The translations under genes were made by a program, and so were the position numbers. A model generated the notes under the pieces. It was not told the origin of the DNA and made no database searches. It saw nothing but the letters and a program-made list of their open reading frames with translations. 7,681 bases of DNA from Oscillospiraceae bacterium (lineage in GTDB: Bacteria > Bacillota > Clostridia > Oscillospirales > Ruminococcaceae): positions 1 to 7,681 of the forward strand of contig JAEDNF010000073.1 in NCBI GenBank assembly GCA_016302655.1. Direction: 5' to 3'. Positions 6,442 through 7,681 of the stretch are shown here, piece by piece (within the stretch, counting starts at the first letter, position 1; the number at the start of each line of letters is the position of its first letter).

Positions 6442-7681
6442 ATGGTCAACAATGTTTTATCTTTGCTTAGACCTGAATTAGCTCTGAATATGCAATCGGA
6501 GGATTTTGCCTGCGGTACATATGTCGGATACGGTTTTACGCTCAAAGCAATGAACGAAAAAAGTTGTATCGTGTTTAACTCCTGGGCGAAGTCAAGCGCA
6601 CTTACATCGCTTGACGCCGAGAGCTATTTCAAGAAGATAATGGCTTTACCCGAGAACAGTTTTATAAAAGCATACCGTGTTACCGGTTCAAATATCTCAG
6701 CGGTATTATTTGTAAATGATGATGAGAAACAGGCAGTTACCGATATCAAGCGGTTTATCACCGAACTTGTAAAGTATTATTCATCAAACTACTACAGTAA
6801 TTCATGCGCAAAGTGCGGTTCTTCGATAGGACTTTCCTTCGGAAACGGCGGAGACGGAACTATAAGGCAGTATTGCAAAATGTGTATGCAGACTTCCGAC
6901 TTGGATCGTGCAAGCGAATCATCTGTCGCAGAGAATGTAGTTCAGCCGTCTTTGCAGGCAGTACAGCAGCCTGTACCGCCCGTACAGCCCGTACAACAGC
7001 CTTCTGACATCGGAATTTACGCAATCCCCGTAAGTGCTCAGACGGCCGTACCTCCCGTACAGCCGCAGAATAATACTAATATTCCTCCCATAAACAGCGG
7101 ATACGAACAGCAGCCTGTACCCCAGCCTCAGCAGTTCGGTCAGCAGCCTGTGGAGATGGGTGTTTACGGAATACCCGTTGAAGCTCAGGTGCCTATGCAG
7201 CCTAATACCGCTATGGATTCTATCGATCCTAAGACGGCACCGTCAAGCACCGGCTATTCTACCGCCGAGTCGCTTGCACAATTACAGCCGCCGAATAATA
7301 AGAATTTACCGCCTATAGACGGAGGCTTTTCACAGCCTTCGTATAACAACCAGCCTATGAATGGCGGATTTGTTCAGCAGTCCTACGGCAATAATAACGA
7401 TGCCCGTTTTATAGCAGGAAGACCGACAGCAATAGAGCCTGAGGGAAATCCCATTCTCGGCATATTAGGTGCAGTTCTTTTCTCACTTATCGGATGTGCT
7501 GTATGGGTAGTAATAGGAAAGCTCGGATATATCTCATATATAGGCGGCGTTGCTATGTCTTTTACAACGCTGTTCGGATATTATCTATTCAGCAAGAAAT
7601 TCGATATTATCGGTATGATAACAGGAATAGTCATTGTGCTGTTAATGGTGCTGTTTGCCAATATGATAATTTATGCGTGGG
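6442..7681 (+). CDS. Unrecognised membrane protein with zinc ribbon and Pro/Gln-rich linker, 3' end outside the window
   Basis: I do not recognise the family. 413 residues are visible with no stop before the right edge. The ATG at 6442 is supported by GGAGGA (6425-6430) 11 bases upstream and a consensus promoter. Residues 1-115 look like a compact mixed alpha/beta domain with no signal peptide (MVNNVLSLLRPELALNM). Next come a zinc ribbon with CAKC (C122, C125) and CKMC (C145, C148), a disordered Pro/Gln/Asn-rich linker (about 165-325), and hydrophobic segments at about 338-358, 362-382 and 388-412, likely membrane helices. The N-terminal part is therefore probably cytoplasmic and tethered by the linker. 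Two short motifs occur twice in the linker. Such a layout would suit a sensor or a membrane-anchored scaffold, but that is speculation. It is divergent from proS with its own promoter, so there is no evident functional tie. Confidence 0.88.
   Translation, partial: MVNNVLSLLRPELALNMQSEDFACGTYVGYGFTLKAMNEKSCIVFNSWAKSSALTSLDAESYFKKIMALPENSFIKAYRVTGSNISAVLFVNDDEKQAVTDIKRFITELVKYYSSNYYSNSCAKCGSSIGLSFGNGGDGTIRQYCKMCMQTSDLDRASESSVAENVVQPSLQAVQQPVPPVQPVQQPSDIGIYAIPVSAQTAVPPVQPQNNTNIPPINSGYEQQPVPQPQQFGQQPVEMGVYGIPVEAQVPMQPNTAMDSIDPKTAPSSTGYSTAESLAQLQPPNNKNLPPIDGGFSQPSYNNQPMNGGFVQQSYGNNNDARFIAGRPTAIEPEGNPILGILGAVLFSLIGCAVWVVIGKLGYISYIGGVAMSFTTLFGYYLFSKKFDIIGMITGIVIVLLMVLFANMIIYAW
6943..7401 (+). repeat. 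Low-complexity Pro/Gln/Asn linker with duplicated motifs
   Basis: Codes for residues 168-320 of the last gene. CAG codons and CCN codons dominate. CAGCAGCCTGTACC occurs exactly at 6964-6977 and 7108-7121, and a shortened copy starts at 7142. At protein level DIGIYAIPVSAQ (7006-7041) recurs as EMGVYGIPVEAQ (7153-7188), and NNTNIPPINSGY (7069-7104) recurs as NNKNLPPIDGGF (7294-7329). Confidence 0.8.

Noticed and set aside
6804..7007. A 67-residue plus-strand frame rich in Arg and Cys
   Set aside because: It is an alternate frame inside the real gene starting at 6442, without its own ribosome binding site; its composition reflects the Pro/Gln-coding DNA.
6943..7401. The repeated CAGCAGCCTGTACC sequence as a CRISPR-like or mobile repeat
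   Set aside because: The copies are few, in frame within one coding region and irregularly spaced; they are explained by the Gln-Pro-rich linker.

Overview
The window looks like a chromosome segment from a Gram-positive anaerobe of the Clostridia, most likely the Oscillospiraceae/Ruminococcaceae group. The signs are the clostridial gene order rel - MBL-fold hydrolase - hemZ, a T-box riboswitch in front of proS, strong GGAGG-type ribosome binding sites, consensus sigma-A promoters, moderate GC and frequent ATA and AGA codons. The family-level placement is an inference from style and synteny, not proven.

Layout, left to right. (1) A tight plus-strand block from the left edge to 3718: the C-terminal three quarters of a bifunctional Rel (p)ppGpp synthetase/hydrolase, cut by the window edge; a small metallo-beta-lactamase-fold hydrolase whose ATG overlaps the rel stop; and a HemZ-type radical SAM protein starting one base after the hydrolase stop. 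(2) A separate transcription unit whose promoter overlaps the hemZ stop codon. It encodes an unrecognised 141-residue protein with a helical body and a C-terminal zinc ribbon, followed by a strong intrinsic terminator. (3) Convergent to it, on the minus strand, bacterial-type prolyl-tRNA synthetase (proS, 4301-6025), preceded by a complete tRNA-Pro T-box leader with its own promoter and terminator (6040-6311). (4) Divergent from proS, a plus-strand gene from 6442 that runs off the right edge. It encodes an unrecognised protein with a globular N-terminus, a four-cysteine zinc ribbon, a long Pro/Gln/Asn-rich linker with two duplicated motifs, and at least three membrane segments.

How the parts relate. 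Rel and the proS T-box both read the state of tRNA charging: Rel on stalled ribosomes, the T-box by direct binding of uncharged tRNA-Pro. The 416-base gap between the proS start and the last gene is almost entirely regulatory. It holds the T-box leader, two back-to-back promoters of identical form (TTGACA, 17 bases, TAAAAT), and a 21-bp near-perfect palindrome over the -35 box of the last gene. That gene and its palindromic candidate operator are the least explained part of the window. No tRNA or rRNA genes, insertion sequences, CRISPR arrays or phage genes were seen.
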